Shown: in pieces, positions 56,913-64,000 of the stretch
Layout: each line of letters starts with the position of its first letter
Numbering within the stretch: position 1 is the first letter of the stretch
Source of the DNA: JAEUMD01 sp937950105
GTDB lineage: Bacteria; Pseudomonadota; Alphaproteobacteria; Rhizobiales; Hyphomicrobiaceae
Assembly: GCA_036821845.1 (NCBI GenBank)
Contig: DAISIT010000006.1
Location: 16,965-80,964, forward strand
DNA length: 64,000 nucleotides
Reading direction: 5' to 3'
Made by a program: the position numbers and the translations under genes
The notes under the pieces: model-generated
The model's database searches: none
What the model was told of the DNA's origin: nothing
The model's input: only the letters and a program-made list of their open reading frames with translations

Positions 56913-57029
56913 ATGAGGAGCCTTTTGCTGGCTATCTGCGCTGCTGCGGCATTTGCGATCTGGACATCCGGCGTTCGGGCGGAACCGCCCGAGCCGGGAC
57001 CGACCACCCACGTCACCATCACTCGCTGA
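56913..57029 (+). CDS. Small secreted peptide ORF, 38 residues
   Basis: A short frame with a strong GGAGGAGGG ribosome-binding site 6 bases before its ATG. The product MRSLLLAICAAAAFAIWTSG is a typical signal sequence, followed by VRAEPPEPGPTTHVTITR, with likely cleavage after VRA. The mature peptide would be about 15 residues, Pro/Thr-rich. It is between the divergent J-like protein gene and the oxoprolinase gene. No function is known. The ribosome-binding site and signal make translation plausible. Confidence 0.5.
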   Translation: MRSLLLAICAAAAFAIWTSGVRAEPPEPGPTTHVTITR

Positions 57030-57361
57030 ACACTTTCACCGTCCCCGCGAGTTCGCGAACCAGCGACCGCGCCCGAGGCGTAGAGCCGGCTTCTAGCCGG
57101 CCACTCCACCCGACTGCCGGTTCAGCGCTCTTCGGGGCGCTGGACGGGCAGCGCGAGGAGCCGCAAACGACGGCCCACGGCCCGAGGTTTGCGGTCCCTC
57201 GCCCCATTCTCCCATGGATGCCATCCCGGGCTGTCGCTCGTCCGCATTGACGCTTACGGTTGCGCCTCAGGTTTGCGCGCCGCTCCGGCCTGCGCCGTTG
57301 ACGCCCGTCGCCTGCGCCGATAGCTGACAGACAGGCATGGTCGAGCGTGCGGGGAGAGGGC
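57030..57361. other. Intergenic region before the oxoprolinase gene
   Basis: A 332-bp gap. AGCCGGC-TTCTA-GCCGGCC (around 57086) and CAGCGC-N8-GCGCTG (around 57123) can form two hairpins after the small peptide gene. A candidate promoter, TTGACG (57298) and TAGCTG (57321) with 17 bases between, precedes the oxoprolinase start by about 35 bp. No other gene is seen. Confidence 0.4.
57298..57326 (+). promoter_or_regulatory. Candidate promoter of the oxoprolinase gene
   Basis: TTGACG at 57298-57303 and TAGCTG at 57321-57326 are 17 bases apart, with the GGGAGAGGG ribosome-binding site and ATG about 35 bp further on. Confidence 0.4.
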
Positions 57362-60300
57362 ATGGCAGCGTCCGGGACAGACGACGGCGGCCGCTGGGAT
57401 TTCTGGATCGACCGCGGCGGCACGTTCACCGACGTCGTCGCGCGCTCGCCCTCGAGCGAACTGATCGCGCGCAAGATCCTCTCGGTCAATCCCGGCGCCT
57501 ATGACGACGCCGCACTCGAAGGCATCCGCCGCATCCTCGGCATCGCCAGCGACGCGCCGATTCCGGCGGCACGCATCGCCTCGATCAAGATGGGCACCAC
57601 CGTCGCGACGAACGCCCTGCTCGAGCGCAAGGGCGAGCCGACCGCGCTCGTCATCACGCGCGGGCTCGAGGACCAGCTCGAGATCGGCTATCAGGCACGC
57701 CCCGACATTTTCGCGCGCAACATCGTCAAGCCGGAGATGCTCTATTCGCACGTGATCGGCGCCGACGAGCGCGTGCGCGCCGACGGCACCATCGAGCGGC
57801 CGCTCGACGAGGCGCGGCTGGCGGCCGATCTCGAAGCGGCGCGGGCGCGCGGCATCACCGCCGTCGCCATCGTGCTCATGCACGCCTACGCTCATCCCGC
57901 GCACGAGCGGCGCGCGGCAGAAATCGCCCGGGCTGCCGGCTTCGACCAGGTTTCAGTCAGCCACGAGGTTTCCGCGCTCATCAGAATCGTCGGCCGCGGC
58001 GACACCACCGTCGCCGACGCCTACCTGACACCGATCCTGAAACGCTACGTCGATCGCGTGGCGGGCGCCATCCGCAGCGACGATCCCGACGTTGCCGCGC
58101 CGCGCCTGCTGTTCATGGCGTCCTCGGGCGGGCTCAAATCGGCGGCGATGTTCGAAGGACGCGATGCGATTCTGTCAGGCCCGGCCGGCGGCATCGTCGC
58201 CATGGCCGAGACGGCGCGGCGCGCGGGCTTCGAGCGCGTCATCGGCTTCGACATGGGCGGCACCTCGACCGACGTGTCGCATTTCGCGGGCGAAGCGGAA
58301 CGCACGTTCGAGACCGAGGTCGCGGGCGTGCGACTGCGCGTGCCGATGCTGCGGATCCACACGGTCGCGGCGGGGGGCGGCTCGATCGTCACGTTCGACG
58401 GCACGCGCCTCAAGGTCGGGCCTGACAGCGCGGGCTCCGATCCCGGCCCCATGGCCTACCGGCGCGGCGGACCGCTGACCGTCACCGACGCCAACGTCAT
58501 GCTCGGCAAGATCACGCCCGACTATTTCCCGCGCGTGTTCGGCCCGACGCAGGACCAGCCGCTCGATCGAGCCAGCGTCGTCGCCGCGTTCGAGGCACTG
58601 GCGCACGAGATGGGCGGCGGCAGAAGCGCGGCCGATGTCGCCGAAGGTGTGGTGCGCATCGCCGTCGCCAACATGGCCAACGCCATCAAGCGCATCTCGG
58701 TCGCGCGCGGCTACGACGTGACACGCTACGCCCTCAATTGCTTCGGCGCGGCAGGCGGCCAGCATGCCTGCCTGATCGCCGATGCGCTCGGCATGGAAAC
58801 CGTGCTGATTCATCCGCTGTCCGGGCTGCTTTCGGCCTATGGCATGGGCCTCGCGCCGATCCGGGCCAGCCGCGAGCAGTCGCTGGAACTCGACCTCACC
58901 GAGGCAACACTCGCCGCGATCTCGCCGCTACTCAACGAGTTGTCGCGCGAGGTGGCCGCGACGGTGATGGCACAAGACGTCGCGGCCGCGGACGTGCATC
59001 TGAGCGCACGCCTGCATTTGAAGTATACCGGCACAGATACCGGCCTGCCGGTTGCGCTCGACGCGATTGCGAACATGCGCGACGACTTCGAACGCCGGCA
59101 CCGATCGCAGTTCGGCTTCGTGTCGCCGGACAAGACCATCGTCGCCGCCGCGCTCGAGGTCGAGGCCACGGGCGCGACCCCACGCGACGACGACGCCGGT
59201 GACCGGACGACAGCCACGGCGACCCGCGGCGCCGATGCTGTACCGCACATGCCGCGCCATACCCGCGTCTACTCCGGTGGCGCCTGGCACGATGCGCCCG
59301 TCTGGCTGCGCGACGAGATCGCGCCCGCCCAGCGCATCGATGGACCGGCACTCGTCATCGAGCCGCACCAGACCATCGTCGTCGAGCCGGGCTGGCAGCT
59401 CACGCTCGACGCGCGCAACGATGTGGTGATGACGCGGCGCTCCGCCAGACGCGACGAGCGTCTCGGCCTCGCCGCCGACCCGATCCTGCTCGAGGTATTC
59501 AATAACCTCTACATGTCGATCGCCGAGCAGATGGGGGAGGCGCTGCGCAACACGGCGCAATCGGTGAACATCAAGGAGCGGCTCGACTTCTCGTGCGCGG
59601 TGTTCGACGCGGAGGGCCGCCTCGTCGCCAACGCGCCGCACATGCCGGTGCATCTCGGCTCCATGGATCGCAGCGTCGAGACCATCGTACGCCAGCGCGC
59701 GCGGACCATGCGCCCCGGCGACGTCTACATGCTCAACGCGCCCTACAACGGCGGCACGCACCTGCCCGACATCACCGTCGTCACACCGGTGTTCGCCGAC
59801 AAGGGCGAGCGCGTGCTGTTCTACGTCGCATCGCGCGGACACCACGAAGACATCGGCGGCCTCGCCCCCGGATCGATGACGCCGCGCGCGACGACCATCG
59901 AGGAGGAAGGCGTATATATCGACGACGTGCTGCTGGTGCGCGACGGCGGGTTCCTCGAAGCGGAAACGCGAGCCTTGCTCACCGGCGCGAAGTATCCCGC
60001 ACGCCGGCCCGACAAGAATATCGCCGATCTCAAGGCGCAGGTCGCCGCCAACGCGCGCGGCGCGAGCGAATTGCGCAAGATGGTCGCGCACTTCGGTCTC
60101 GACGTGGTCGAAGCCTACATGCGCCACGTGCAGGACAATGCGGAAGAAAGCGTGCGCCGCCTGATCGCGCGCCTCGACGAGGGCCATGCGCGCATCGAGA
60201 CCGACAAGGGCACGGCGGTCGAGGTGCGCATCACGACCGACAAGGCGGCACGCACCGCGCGCGTCGACTTCACCGGCACGAGCCCGATGCAGGGCGACAA

Positions 60301-61033
60301 CTTCAACGCGCCCGAACCCGTAACGCGCGCCGCCGTGCTCTATGCCTTCCGCGTCATGGTCGATGCGCCGATCCCGATGAATGCCGGCTGCCTGAAGCCG
60401 ATCGACATCGTCATTCCGGAAGGATCGATGCTGCGTCCAACGCATCCCGCCGCCGTCGTCGCCGGTAACGTCGAGACGAGCCAGATCGTCACCAACGCGC
60501 TGTTCGCGGCGATGAGGGGCCTCGGCACCGCGCAGGGCACCATGAACAACCTCACCTTCGGCAACGCTTCGGTTCAATATTACGAGACGATCTGCTCGGG
60601 TGCGCCCGCGGGCTACGACGCGCAGGGCAACGGCTTCGACGGCGCGGCTGGCGTGCACGTACATATGACCAACACGCGCCTGACCGACCCCGAGGTGCTG
60701 GAGCTGCGCTATCCGGTGCTGCTCGAGGAGTTCTCGATCCGGCGCGGCTCCGGCGGCAAGGGCCGCTGGAACAGCGGTGACGGCACGCGCCGCGTCATCC
60801 GCTTCCTCGAACCGATGAGCGCGGCGATCCTGTCGGGCTTTCGCGACGTGGCGCCGCCCGGCCTCGACGGCGGCGAGCCCGGTGAGAAAGGCCGCAACGC
60901 CGTACGCCGCGCCAACGGAACGATCGACACGCTCGTCGGCTGCGCGGAGACCACGCTCGCGCCGGGCGACGCCATCATCATCGAAACGCCGACCGGCGGC
61001 GGCGTCGGTCCGGTCTCACAGCGCGCAGGCTGA
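57362..61033 (+). CDS. 5-oxoprolinase, fused HyuA-HyuB type
   Basis: A 1223-residue protein joining a HyuA half (about 1-690) and a HyuB half (about 705-1220), as in eukaryotic-type OPLAH. The first half has the ATPase signatures FWIDRGGTFTDVVAR near the N-terminus and GFDMGGTSTDVSHF near residue 295, with IKMGTTVATNALLERKG between. The second half has VNIKERLDFSCAVFD, FTGTSPMQGDNFNAPEPVTR and RRGSGGKGRWNSGDGTRR. The reaction is ATP-dependent opening of 5-oxo-L-proline to glutamate; hydantoin hydrolysis is an alternative for the superfamily. GGGAGAGGG lies before the ATG. It stands alone, without transporter neighbours. Confidence 0.9.
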   Translation: MAASGTDDGGRWDFWIDRGGTFTDVVARSPSSELIARKILSVNPGAYDDAALEGIRRILGIASDAPIPAARIASIKMGTTVATNALLERKGEPTALVITRGLEDQLEIGYQARPDIFARNIVKPEMLYSHVIGADERVRADGTIERPLDEARLAADLEAARARGITAVAIVLMHAYAHPAHERRAAEIARAAGFDQVSVSHEVSALIRIVGRGDTTVADAYLTPILKRYVDRVAGAIRSDDPDVAAPRLLFMASSGGLKSAAMFEGRDAILSGPAGGIVAMAETARRAGFERVIGFDMGGTSTDVSHFAGEAERTFETEVAGVRLRVPMLRIHTVAAGGGSIVTFDGTRLKVGPDSAGSDPGPMAYRRGGPLTVTDANVMLGKITPDYFPRVFGPTQDQPLDRASVVAAFEALAHEMGGGRSAADVAEGVVRIAVANMANAIKRISVARGYDVTRYALNCFGAAGGQHACLIADALGMETVLIHPLSGLLSAYGMGLAPIRASREQSLELDLTEATLAAISPLLNELSREVAATVMAQDVAAADVHLSARLHLKYTGTDTGLPVALDAIANMRDDFERRHRSQFGFVSPDKTIVAAALEVEATGATPRDDDAGDRTTATATRGADAVPHMPRHTRVYSGGAWHDAPVWLRDEIAPAQRIDGPALVIEPHQTIVVEPGWQLTLDARNDVVMTRRSARRDERLGLAADPILLEVFNNLYMSIAEQMGEALRNTAQSVNIKERLDFSCAVFDAEGRLVANAPHMPVHLGSMDRSVETIVRQRARTMRPGDVYMLNAPYNGGTHLPDITVVTPVFADKGERVLFYVASRGHHEDIGGLAPGSMTPRATTIEEEGVYIDDVLLVRDGGFLEAETRALLTGAKYPARRPDKNIADLKAQVAANARGASELRKMVAHFGLDVVEAYMRHVQDNAEESVRRLIARLDEGHARIETDKGTAVEVRITTDKAARTARVDFTGTSPMQGDNFNAPEPVTRAAVLYAFRVMVDAPIPMNAGCLKPIDIVIPEGSMLRPTHPAAVVAGNVETSQIVTNALFAAMRGLGTAQGTMNNLTFGNASVQYYETICSGAPAGYDAQGNGFDGAAGVHVHMTNTRLTDPEVLELRYPVLLEEFSIRRGSGGKGRWNSGDGTRRVIRFLEPMSAAILSGFRDVAPPGLDGGEPGEKGRNAVRRANGTIDTLVGCAETTLAPGDAIIIETPTGGGVGPVSQRAG

Positions 61034-61056
61034 CGCGCGGATTCGGTAGCGGGGCG

Positions 61057-61485
61057 TCACGAGCGCTTTGCTTTCTCTTTCAGCAATCGCGCCTCGATCT
61101 CGAGGATCACCGCGTCGAGGTTGTGGATCAGCGCATTCGCCGCTGCGATCTGACGCTCCAGCGAGGCCGCTGTCGGCGGCTTGCGCTCCTCGGGTTCGGG
61201 CCGCCGCTCGGTCTCCTGATCCTGCCCGGTCGCGAGCTTCGCCACCGCGACCAGCGAACGCCAGACGTAGCCGCCCGGGCTCTCGACGATTTCGCCGCGC
61301 GAGCGGCGGCGCTTCGCGGGCTTCTCCTCGCGCGCTTCCGCTTCCTTCAGGTCGCGCGCAAGCCCTCGCTTCTCATGCAGCGTCTGCTTGCGAGCGAGAC
61401 GCAATTCCTTCAGCGCATGGCGCGCCTCGTCCGCGTCGTTGACGCGCACGGTGACGTCGACGCCATCGATTTTCGTGAAGTTCAT
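61057..61485 (-). CDS. Uncharacterised basic coiled-coil protein
   Basis: A 142-residue cytoplasmic protein of unknown function. The first 25 residues form a small beta segment (FTKIDGVDVTVRVNDADEA), followed by a charged helix (ALKELRLARKQTLHEKRGLA), a Lys/Arg linker, a short VWRSLVAVAKLATG stretch and a C-terminal helix (ASLERQIAAANALIHNLDAV). It converges on the oxoprolinase gene, 23 bp away. The coiled-coil pattern points to self-association; no motif gives an activity. Confidence 0.65.
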   Translation of the reverse strand: MNFTKIDGVDVTVRVNDADEARHALKELRLARKQTLHEKRGLARDLKEAEAREEKPAKRRRSRGEIVESPGGYVWRSLVAVAKLATGQDQETERRPEPEERKPPTAASLERQIAAANALIHNLDAVILEIEARLLKEKAKRS

Positions 61486-61655
61486 GCGCGGCGAGCCTCG
61501 AAGCGAAATGCGGCCAGGAATTTAGTGTCGGGGACGCCTCGGGCGCAATCGTGACGGCGGTCACACACCTCGGGGGAGCGTATCGGCTATCGCTCGACCG
61601 TCTGGCGACTGCTAGAGTTGCAGACACCATCTCAACCGCCATCGAGGTTCTGACC

Positions 61656-62237
61656 ATGCGCGTGATCGCAGCCGCCCTAGTTGCCCTGTCCCTCACCACC
61701 GCTCCCGTCATGGCGCAGGACGCCGCCGATCCGCAGGCCGCCCGCATCGCCAAAGCGCGTGAAGCCATCAAGGGCCTCGCCGAGGGCCTGAAGGAAAAGC
61801 TGGTCACCGCCATGCAGGACGGCGGTCCGGTGGCAGCGCTCGGCGTCTGCAAGACGGACGCACCGAAGATCGCCGCCGAGCGTTCGGCCGCAGCCGGCAT
61901 GGAGGTCGGCCGCACGGCGCTCAAGGTCCGCAATCCGGACAACGCGCCGAGCGACACCGAGCGCAAGGTGCTCGAGCAGTTCGCCAAGGATCTCGCTGGC
62001 GGCGCCGACGCGGCGAAGCTCGAACACGCCGCAATCGTCGAGGACGGCGGCAAGAAGTCGTTCCTCTACATGAAGCCGATCATGACCGCGGGAAAGCCTT
62101 GCCTCGCCTGCCATGGCAGCGAACTCGATCCGGCCGTCTCGGCGAAGATCAAGGAACTCTATCCGCAGGATCAGGCGGTCGGCTTCAATGCCGGCGACTT
62201 GCGCGGCGCCTTCGTCGTCACCGGCAAGGTCGAGTAA
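61656..62237 (+). CDS. DUF3365 (Tll0287-like) haem-binding protein
   Basis: A 193-residue exported protein. The signal peptide MRVIAAALVALSLTTAPVMAQ is followed by a helical domain with LGVCKTDAPKIAAE and ALKVRNPDNAPSDTERKVLE, typical of the Tll0287-like family. A single c-type haem motif C149-L-A-C152-H153 is near the C-terminus (GKPCLACHGSELDP), followed by DLRGAFVVTGKV. Such proteins are thought to be redox or ligand sensors in the periplasm. A strong terminator follows, so it is probably monocistronic. The ATG at 61656 gives a clean signal peptide. Confidence 0.85.
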   Translation: MRVIAAALVALSLTTAPVMAQDAADPQAARIAKAREAIKGLAEGLKEKLVTAMQDGGPVAALGVCKTDAPKIAAERSAAAGMEVGRTALKVRNPDNAPSDTERKVLEQFAKDLAGGADAAKLEHAAIVEDGGKKSFLYMKPIMTAGKPCLACHGSELDPAVSAKIKELYPQDQAVGFNAGDLRGAFVVTGKVE

Positions 62238-62267
62238 CCCGACAGACTGCCACTGCCGAGCACCAAT

Positions 62268-62304
62268 GAGCCCCGCTGCAGTTGCGCAGCGGGGCTCTGC
62301 TTTT
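62268..62304 (+). terminator. Intrinsic terminator after the DUF3365 gene
   Basis: GAGCCCCGCTGC and GCAGCGGGGCTC form a perfect 12-bp stem around AGTTGC, followed by TGCTTTT. It lies 30 bp after the stop codon and is the clearest intrinsic terminator in the window. Confidence 0.85.
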
Positions 62305-62389
62305 CAATGGCAGCAGGGGGCCGCCACGCCGCATCAGATCAGGTGCTCCGCAACGGGTTCCCCCGCTTGAAACCGAGGGCGCAGCCGCG

Positions 62390-63073
62390 TCACTTGCAGA
62401 CGCGGTAGGTACCGTCCTTGCCGTGGCGGGCGAGGTCCATGTGGAAATGGTCGCGGTGGTAGATGTCGGCGTGCGGGCCGAGCACTGTCGAAAAGGTATC
62501 ACAGGCGCCGCGATGCACGGCCCTCAGGAAGGCGCGCTCGCGCACGTCCTCACTCCACCAGCCGCGCTTCACCGAGACACTGCGGCCGTCGGCGAAGTGG
62601 AACTCGGAAATGTCGATGGCATTGGCGAGCCCGTGCTCGGAGAGCTTGGCGCCCCATTTGTGGTTGATCGGCCGGCACCCATAGGAGGCGGCGACCTTGA
62701 GCGTCGTCAGCGGCGCGCCGAAGTGGAACCGCGCAGCCGGCGCCACAACCTCGGCGACCCAGCGGTCGACCGCCGGGATCATCGGGCAGCGCAACGTCGC
62801 CGCCGGCTTCAACTCGACCCGGCCGCCGAGCGCGGCCGACATTTCGAAGGGATGCTCGGCGCCGCACGCCGTCGGACCACCGAGCAGTGATCGCGACTGC
62901 ACGAAGCGGCTTTCACGGACCATGCCGGAGTGGAGGCACTGACGCTCGTCGGCGGCCCGCCACGGCTCGCGCTTGGCCACGAACGCGGGACCGCTGTCGC
63001 CACGGCCGCAGCCGTGGATGGCGAGCGGGGCGATGAGGCAGGACGCAAGGAACGCTACGCGGGACTTGTACAT
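62390..63073 (-). CDS. Extensin-like C-terminal domain protein
   Basis: A 227-residue exported protein. The N-terminus (VAFLASCLIAPLAIHGC) is a signal, possibly a lipoprotein with the Cys in IHGC. The rest matches the bacterial extensin-like domain: CPMIPAVDRWVAEVVAPAA, VAASYGCRPINHKWGAKLSEHGLANAID, RGACDTFSTVLGPHADIYHRDHFHMDLA, with conserved cysteines and the HRDHFH histidines of a peptidase-related fold (similar to D-Ala-D-Ala carboxypeptidases). It may act on the cell wall. The role is inferred only. Confidence 0.85.
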   Translation of the reverse strand: MYKSRVAFLASCLIAPLAIHGCGRGDSGPAFVAKREPWRAADERQCLHSGMVRESRFVQSRSLLGGPTACGAEHPFEMSAALGGRVELKPAATLRCPMIPAVDRWVAEVVAPAARFHFGAPLTTLKVAASYGCRPINHKWGAKLSEHGLANAIDISEFHFADGRSVSVKRGWWSEDVRERAFLRAVHRGACDTFSTVLGPHADIYHRDHFHMDLARHGKDGTYRVCK

Positions 63074-63444
63074 GGAGAAGGACTATCGGTCCGGTAACCC
63101 TAACGCCGGGTTAATACGGAGAATTCCGCCGGATGACGATCGCCGGGGCAGCGGGCCGTTTCAGGACCCTTTCGCGGCAGCAAATGGTGAATGTTGCGGC
63201 TGCGAGATGGAAAACAGGGCAGAAGTGCAAGCTGCGAAATGTCTTATCCACAACTATCGGGGCGACGATTCGCGAATCCGCAGGACTCTTACCCACAACC
63301 TTGATAACTTGAGCAGTGTTCGGATGGAGCTGCTGGCCCCCGTCGGCAACTACTTGGAACACAAGAGTATTTTTTGCGTTGCGTATGTTCGTGTTGTGTA
63401 TGCCTTGCGTAGTTGTTCGTGTGTAACCGCGGTGGGCGGCACCT
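63074..63444. other. Lower-GC intergenic region with DnaA-box-like sites
   Basis: This stretch is lower in GC than the rest of the window. TTATCCACA (63245-63253) is a perfect DnaA box, and TTACCCACA (63290-63298) differs from it by one base. Both are on the plus strand, 45 bp apart. AT-rich words (GAGTATTTTTTG) and a doubled GTTCGTGT follow at 63360-63420. Frames on both strands translate into low-quality sequence, so I see no gene here. Confidence 0.4.
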
Positions 63445-63552
63445 TCAGGTCTTGCGTTTGAGTTTGCGTCGGGGACCGCCCGGAGCTGCGTTGTAGAGCG
63501 TCCTGAGTTCTGCGTCCCAGTCTTGCGTATCTGTATCTGCGTCAGTCTGCGT
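63374..63552 (+). repeat. Cluster of YTGCGT hexamers
   Basis: TTGCGT or CTGCGT occurs ten times on the plus strand within 179 bp, at 63374, 63379, 63405, 63452, 63464, 63486, 63510, 63523, 63537 and 63547. Spacing is irregular, 5 to 47 bases. The right-hand part lies inside a possible frame, where it encodes Thr-Gln and Thr-Asp pairs, but the cluster continues past that frame's stop, so coding alone does not explain it. Confidence 0.5.
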
Positions 63553-63787
63553 ACCGGCACGCCGCAGGGCACGCCCCATGCTCTCGGCATTGATCCGGAA
63601 ATGAAGGTCAACGGCCCTGGTGCTTTGCCTTGGTCGATCCGCTGACAGCCCCCAGTTTGTCTTTGCGGATCCTCACTTGGCCTGCCAGGGTCGTTTTCCG
63701 TTTCGCGAGCGGCGCCACGGCGTTGCAGATGCGACGCCACTTGACCTTCCGACCTCGTGGTTTCCGGCACGCGTGTTTCGCCGCCAT
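63445..63787 (-). pseudogene. Small basic-protein gene, apparently split by a frameshift
   Basis: From the ATG at 63787 the minus strand reads MAAKHACRKPRGRKVKWRRI, then a basic stretch ending at a TGA at 63608 (59 residues). In the next frame, coding-like sequence runs on from about 63655 to a stop at 63445, including VDLHFRINAESMGRALRRAG and a Lys/Arg-rich end (GGPRRKLKRKT). A run of five C (63649-63653, G on the coding strand) sits where the frames could join; removing one base fuses them into one protein of about 113 residues. It may be a decayed gene, a sequencing error or a programmed shift. It starts 32 bp after the upstream hydrolase stop. Confidence 0.35.
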
Positions 63788-63819
63788 GATAGCCGGCGGC
63801 GACCTTGCCGTGACTCCGG

Positions 63820-64000
63820 TCAGGACAGCGACGCCAGAAAATCCGCCACGCCCTCTTTGTAGGCGCGGTCCCCCACCGCCTTCATGTGATCGCGCCCGGG
63901 GATCACCAGCGCCCGCGCTCCCGGGATCAGCTCGGCCAGCGCCTCCGCCGACCCGCCGACCACGTCGGTCGCGCCCACCGCCACCAGCACCGGCGCCGCG
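63820..64000 (-). CDS. Alpha/beta hydrolase, C-terminal part, cut by window edge
   Basis: The last 59 codons of a leftward gene: VLVAVGATDVVGGSAEALAE, then IPGRDHMKAVGDRAYKEGVA and a helix ending FLASLS. The Asp in GATDVV and the His in GRDHMKAVGD match the acid and histidine of an alpha/beta hydrolase triad, and the His is placed as in haloperoxidase/lipase-type members. The nucleophile would lie beyond the edge. The small split gene follows on the same strand. Confidence 0.75.
   Translation of the reverse strand, partial: AAPVLVAVGATDVVGGSAEALAELIPGARALVIPGRDHMKAVGDRAYKEGVADFLASLS

Noticed and set aside
57030..57250. Continuation of a protein frame through the small-peptide region (plus frame from 56759 and minus frame from 57109)
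   Set aside because: Both translations are poor in hydrophobic pattern and rich in Arg/Pro/Ser, and neither has a ribosome-binding site; the 38-codon frame fits better.
63074..63607. Chromosomal replication origin
   Set aside because: Two DnaA-box-like sites and some AT-rich words are not enough, and none of the usual origin neighbours is in the window. Kept only as a low-level observation.

Overview
The window looks like chromosomal DNA of a high-GC alphaproteobacterium, most likely in the Hyphomicrobiales. The evidence is a class I (archaeal-type) lysyl-tRNA synthetase, a DnaX without the usual zinc-binding cysteines, a UPF0314/DUF2585 protein, a small SRP RNA just upstream of dnaX, an RNase P RNA, and a complete mraZ-to-ftsZ division and cell-wall (dcw) cluster followed by lpxC, bamD and ligA. 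Genus cannot be settled from sequence reading alone. No prophage, insertion sequence, CRISPR array or tRNA gene was seen.

Left part (1-20.9 kb), mixed housekeeping genes: the 5' end of a murein endopeptidase gene (mepA), a sterol-desaturase-family enzyme, an alpha/beta hydrolase, an MgtC/DUF4010 membrane protein, a TerB protein, lysK with a closely linked zinc-ribbon gene, and a SulP transporter. A leftward block follows: ffs (SRP RNA), dnaX, ybaB, UPF0314 and recR. Next are nudC, a probable periplasmic copper-delivery operon (DUF2946, PCuAC, SCO), an FkbM methyltransferase, a secreted RNase T2, several uncharacterised genes and an AIM24 protein.

Centre (20.9-47.8 kb), all leftward with one exception: transcription starts at a promoter upstream of mraZ that overlaps three TGGG repeats with a 10-bp period, the recognised MraZ operator pattern. 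The order is mraZ-rsmH-ftsL-ftsI-murE-murF-mraY-murD-ftsW-murG-murC-murB-ddl-ftsQ-ftsA-ftsZ, then lpxC-bamD-(Mpo1-like gene)-ligA. The cluster is interrupted between murB and ddl by a rightward lipoprotein gene and a leftward small membrane-protein gene. Palindromic intergenic repeats lie between murE and murF, between murD and mraY, and next to ligA. recN, often found between bamD and ligA in relatives, is absent.

Right part (47.8-64 kb): a secreted alpha/beta hydrolase, a DUF2059 protein followed in frame by a coding-like 63-codon ORF, RNase P RNA with its promoter, a CHASE3 hybrid histidine kinase divergent from a single-domain response regulator, a GT-C-like membrane protein, and an amidase/TerB-J-domain pair whose J domain has HSD instead of HPD. 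Then come a 38-codon secreted-peptide ORF, a fused 5-oxoprolinase, a coiled-coil protein, a DUF3365 haem protein with a strong terminator, and an extensin-like protein. The last stretch (63.07-63.82 kb) is lower in GC and carries two DnaA-box-like sites, a cluster of YTGCGT hexamers and an apparently frameshifted small basic gene. It is followed by the C-terminal end of another hydrolase cut by the window edge.
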